Assembly (NCBI RefSeq): GCF_015142735.1
Contig: NZ_JACSPN010000001.1
Span: forward strand, 61,608-125,607
DNA length: 64,000 nt
Source: Oerskovia douganii
Lineage (GTDB): Bacteria; Actinomycetota; Actinomycetes; Actinomycetales; Cellulomonadaceae
Direction of reading: 5' to 3'
Positions 61,201 to 64,000 of the stretch are shown piece after piece; position 1 is the first letter of the stretch; each line of letters opens with the position of its first letter. The position numbers and the translations under genes were made by a program. Under the pieces are notes generated by a model. It was not told the DNA's origin. It did no database searches and worked only from the letters and a program-made list of their open reading frames with translations.

Positions 61201-61214
61201 TGGGAGCGCTGCGG
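61201..61214 (+). promoter_or_regulatory. LacI/CelR-type half box upstream of the chitinase gene
   Basis: TGGGAGCGCTGCGG has the full TGGGAGCGCT left part of the CelR-type consensus, with a degenerate right end. It lies 123 bp before the chitinase start. Confidence 0.45.
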
Positions 61215-61337
61215 GAACCACGTACGTAGCGAACACTGCGGACGCCCCTGATGTGGGCGCGTCGAGGCGCGGCCTACCGTGACGACACACGATGCCGCGG
61301 CAACGGTGCCGCAGCCGTGCTGGGGAGGCGGTCGATC

Positions 61338-63908
61338 ATGCAACGAGGCAGACGGTCCGTGAGGCGGTGGCTCGCAGGAGTCGCCGCGACGGCAGTGGTG
61401 GCGGTCCCGCTCGTCGCGCAGGTACCCGTGGCGTCCGCGGCCGAGGCGTGCGCGCCCGCGTGGTCGACGTCGTCGGCGTACACGGGCGGGAGCGTCGCGT
61501 CGTACAGCGGGTCCAACTACAAGGCGTCCTGGTGGACGCAGGGCGAGACGCCCGGGACGCAGCAGTGGGGCGCATGGAAGATCGTCGGACCCTGCGGGGC
61601 CGACCCGACGGGTACGACAGGTGGGACGACGGGCACGACCGGAGGCGACCCGACCGGCGCCGACCCCGGCACCCCCATCTCGACGAACCCCCAGGAGAAG
61701 TGCCGCCCCGACGGGCTGGCCGTCAACAAGACCGTCGACGTGCCCTACTGCGACGTGTACGACGAGGCCGGCCGCGAGAAGCTGCCCAACGGGCTCGACC
61801 GCCGAGTGATCGGGTACTTCACGTCGTGGCGCACGGGCACGGAGGGAACTCCGTCGTACCTGGCGAGCGACATCCCGTGGACCAAGCTGTCGCACGTCAA
61901 CTACGCGTTCGCGCACGTCGGACCGGACTCGAAGATCTCCGTCAACGCCGAGTCGGCGACGAGCGAGGCGACCGGCCTGACGTTCGCCGGCGCCGAGAAC
62001 GCGCTCGACCCGACCGTCCCCTACAAGGGCCACTTCAACCAGCTCACGAAGTTCAAGAAGCAGCACCCGGGTGTGCGCACGCTCGTGTCGGTCGGCGGCT
62101 GGGCCGAGACCGGCGGCTACTTCGGGGTCGACGGGAACCGCGTCGCCTCGGGCGGCTTCTACACCCTGGACACGCAGGCCGAGTACGACGCGTTCGCGGC
62201 GTCCGCGGTCGCGATGGTGCGGACCTACGGGTTCGACGGGATCGACATCGACTACGAGTACCCGACCTCGAACGTCAAGGCCGGGAACCCCGACGACTTC
62301 GCGATCGCCGACGCCAAACGCGGGCAGCTCTGGAAGAACTACGAGCAGCTCATGAAGACCACGCGCGAGGCGCTCGACAAGGCCGCGGCGCAGGACGGCG
62401 AGTACTACATGCTGACCATCGCGGCCCCCGCCTCGGGGTGGCTGCTGCGCGGCATGGAGGTCTTCCAGATCATGCCGTACCTCGACTACGTCAACGTGAT
62501 GTCCTACGACCTGCACGGGACGTGGAACGACTTCGTGGGCGGCAACGGGGCCCTGTTCGACGACGGCAAGGACGGTGAGCTCGCGGCAGCCGGCGTCTAC
62601 GGGGCGTACGACGGGATCGGGTACCTCAACGCCGACTGGGCCGCGCACTACTTCCGCGGGGCCGTGCAGGCGGGTCGTATCAACATCGGCGTCCCGTTCT
62701 ACACGCGTGGCTGGGCCAACGTGCAGGGCGGGACCAACGGGCTGTGGGGCAAGGGGGCGCTGCCCGACCAGACCAAGTGCCCGCCGGGCACCGGGCCCTC
62801 GCTGGGCGGCACGTCCAAGTGCGGCAACGGTGCGGGCGGGATCGACAACATCTGGTACGACGTCGACAAGGCCGGGCAGAAGATCCCTGCGGGCGGCAAC
62901 CCGATCTGGCACATGCTCAACCTCCAGAACGGGAAGGTCGGCTCCTACGCGGCGTCCTACGGCGCACCGACCGGTCCGCTGACCGGCACCTACCAGCACA
63001 ACTTCGACCCCGTCACCAAGACCGAGTGGTGGTGGAACGCGCAGACGAAGTCGTTCATCTCGGGCGACTCCGACCAGGCGATCCAGGCCAAGGCCGACTA
63101 CGTCGTCGCGGGCGGCTACGGCGGACTCATGATCTGGGAGCTCGCCGGGGACTACGGCCTGGACGCGACGAGCGGCGAGTACGGCATGGGTGACAGCCTC
63201 GTGACCAGGATGCACTCGACGTTCTCCACCGCGGCGCCCTACGGTGCCGCCAAGTCGAAGACCGCGACGCCCGCCGAGGCGATCGACCTCGGGGTGTCGT
63301 TCTCGGAGTTCGCGCTCGGCGACAACAACTACCCGATCAACCCCCGGGTGACGTTCTCGAACAGGTCGACCGTCGCGATCCCGGCCGGGGCCACCATCTC
63401 GTTCGACTTCGCGACCACCACGTCGGCCACGATGGGCGAGCAGAACGGCTGGGGCATCACGACGGTCCCGGGCCACTCGGGCAACAACGTCGGCGGCCTC
63501 AAGGGCGACCTGCACTCGGCGACGCTCAAGGTCCCCTCGGGAGGCATCCCCGCAGGCGGGTCGGCCTACACCAAGCTGTCGTGGAGGCTGCCCATGGCGC
63601 AGGTCTCGAACGTCCGCGTGACGATCGGGACCACCACCTACGCCACGACCTACGACCACCCGCGCGGGGTCAAGGTCGTCAACCCCGTGGTCTCCGGTGG
63701 GACGACGGGCGGGACTCCCGGCGGCACCCCGGGCGGGAGCACCGGCGGTGCCGGGTGCACCGCGGCCGCGTGGGTCTCCGGCACCGCCTACAACGGTGGC
63801 GCGCAGGTCACGCACGCGGGTCACCGGTGGTCGGCCCGGTACTGGACGCAGGGGAACACGCCCGTGGCCAGCGACTGGGGCCCGTGGAAGGACGAGGGGG
63901 CGTGCTGA
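61338..63908 (+). CDS. Secreted GH18 chitinase with two chitin-binding modules
   Basis: The product has 856 residues from ATG 61338 with GGGGAGG upstream. The signal peptide ends ASAAEA. A CBM5/12 module (about 36-83, YKASWWTQGETPG) is joined by a Gly/Thr linker to the GH18 domain (about 130-620) with SVGGWAE and DGIDIDYEYP (acid Glu307). NVMSYDLHGTWND is the substrate-side motif. A beta-sandwich module (about 650-785) follows, then a second CBM5/12 (about 807-856, RWSARYWTQGNTP) that resembles the first. The enzyme cuts chitin outside the cell. The two CBMs at opposite ends are notable. Confidence 0.96.
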   Translation: MQRGRRSVRRWLAGVAATAVVAVPLVAQVPVASAAEACAPAWSTSSAYTGGSVASYSGSNYKASWWTQGETPGTQQWGAWKIVGPCGADPTGTTGGTTGTTGGDPTGADPGTPISTNPQEKCRPDGLAVNKTVDVPYCDVYDEAGREKLPNGLDRRVIGYFTSWRTGTEGTPSYLASDIPWTKLSHVNYAFAHVGPDSKISVNAESATSEATGLTFAGAENALDPTVPYKGHFNQLTKFKKQHPGVRTLVSVGGWAETGGYFGVDGNRVASGGFYTLDTQAEYDAFAASAVAMVRTYGFDGIDIDYEYPTSNVKAGNPDDFAIADAKRGQLWKNYEQLMKTTREALDKAAAQDGEYYMLTIAAPASGWLLRGMEVFQIMPYLDYVNVMSYDLHGTWNDFVGGNGALFDDGKDGELAAAGVYGAYDGIGYLNADWAAHYFRGAVQAGRINIGVPFYTRGWANVQGGTNGLWGKGALPDQTKCPPGTGPSLGGTSKCGNGAGGIDNIWYDVDKAGQKIPAGGNPIWHMLNLQNGKVGSYAASYGAPTGPLTGTYQHNFDPVTKTEWWWNAQTKSFISGDSDQAIQAKADYVVAGGYGGLMIWELAGDYGLDATSGEYGMGDSLVTRMHSTFSTAAPYGAAKSKTATPAEAIDLGVSFSEFALGDNNYPINPRVTFSNRSTVAIPAGATISFDFATTTSATMGEQNGWGITTVPGHSGNNVGGLKGDLHSATLKVPSGGIPAGGSAYTKLSWRLPMAQVSNVRVTIGTTTYATTYDHPRGVKVVNPVVSGGTTGGTPGGTPGGSTGGAGCTAAAWVSGTAYNGGAQVTHAGHRWSARYWTQGNTPVASDWGPWKDEGAC

Positions 63909-63944
63909 CCTGACGGGTGCCGGCCGGCCGGTCGCTGCCGAGCA

Positions 63945-64000
<56 letters not shown>

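Overview
The window is about 64 kb of very GC-rich, tightly packed chromosome from an actinobacterium, most likely a Micrococcales member of the Cellulomonadaceae/Promicromonosporaceae type. This rests on many GTG starts, -10-like TANNNT boxes exactly 6-7 nt before start codons (leaderless mRNAs), a Lys-rich TopA tail, a ClpC with a ClgR-type box, an LAXTG-type surface protein and a secreted GH18 chitinase with chitin-binding modules. No insertion sequence, prophage, CRISPR array or rRNA operon is visible. About sixty protein genes and one tRNA-Thr(CGT) are supported. The last 56 bases are pure G and look like an assembly artefact.

Layout. 0-5.4 kb: the C-terminal part of a Wadjet JetC-like SMC ATPase, a convergent two-component system, and a PAP2 phosphatase. 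5.6-11.7 kb: topA; glycerol dehydrogenase divergent from a MarR-MFS pair. 11.8-17.6 kb: a MacB/LolD-type ABC exporter and two tandem Gfo/Idh/MocA oxidoreductase paralogues. 17.7-20.5 kb: an OhrR-like regulator with a large palindromic operator, a 74-aa orphan, a FUSC transporter and a HAD hydrolase. 20.5-22.5 kb: overlapping tmk-holB. 22.6-31.5 kb: small accessory genes (a frameshifted DUF6098 gene, a PAS-ANTAR protein, LtrA, NTF2-like, an alpha/beta hydrolase, a LysE exporter, an MFS/LysR divergent pair, a lipoprotein). 31.6-36.9 kb: a secreted TAP-like hydrolase, tRNA-Thr, a lipoprotein, def, an LAATG surface protein and a small hydrolase.

37.0-40.6 kb is a copper-resistance operon (CopB-type P-ATPase, DUF6153, DUF305) behind a CsoR-like palindrome. 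40.8-45.0 kb: cupin, SDR, GlxA-type regulator and MFS. 45.1-53.6 kb: UbiB-like kinase, RNase Z, two small genes, an ECF sigma factor fused to a zinc-finger anti-sigma motif and membrane segments, a two-domain UspA, and a YwiC-like membrane protein. 53.8-63.9 kb: clpC, SRPBCC protein, aminotransferase, DHA2-type drug exporter, uridine-kinase-like P-loop protein and the chitinase.

Three cross-window signals stand out: (1) a dispersed family of long, nearly perfect intergenic hairpins sharing a GGTTGAGGTCG core; (2) a uniform leaderless promoter grammar used by about 17 genes; (3) three LacI-type boxes (TGGNAGCGCT) upstream of the second Gfo/Idh gene, the LAATG surface protein and the chitinase, suggesting one sugar-responsive regulon. 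All family names come from reading translated sequence by eye; no database search was run.
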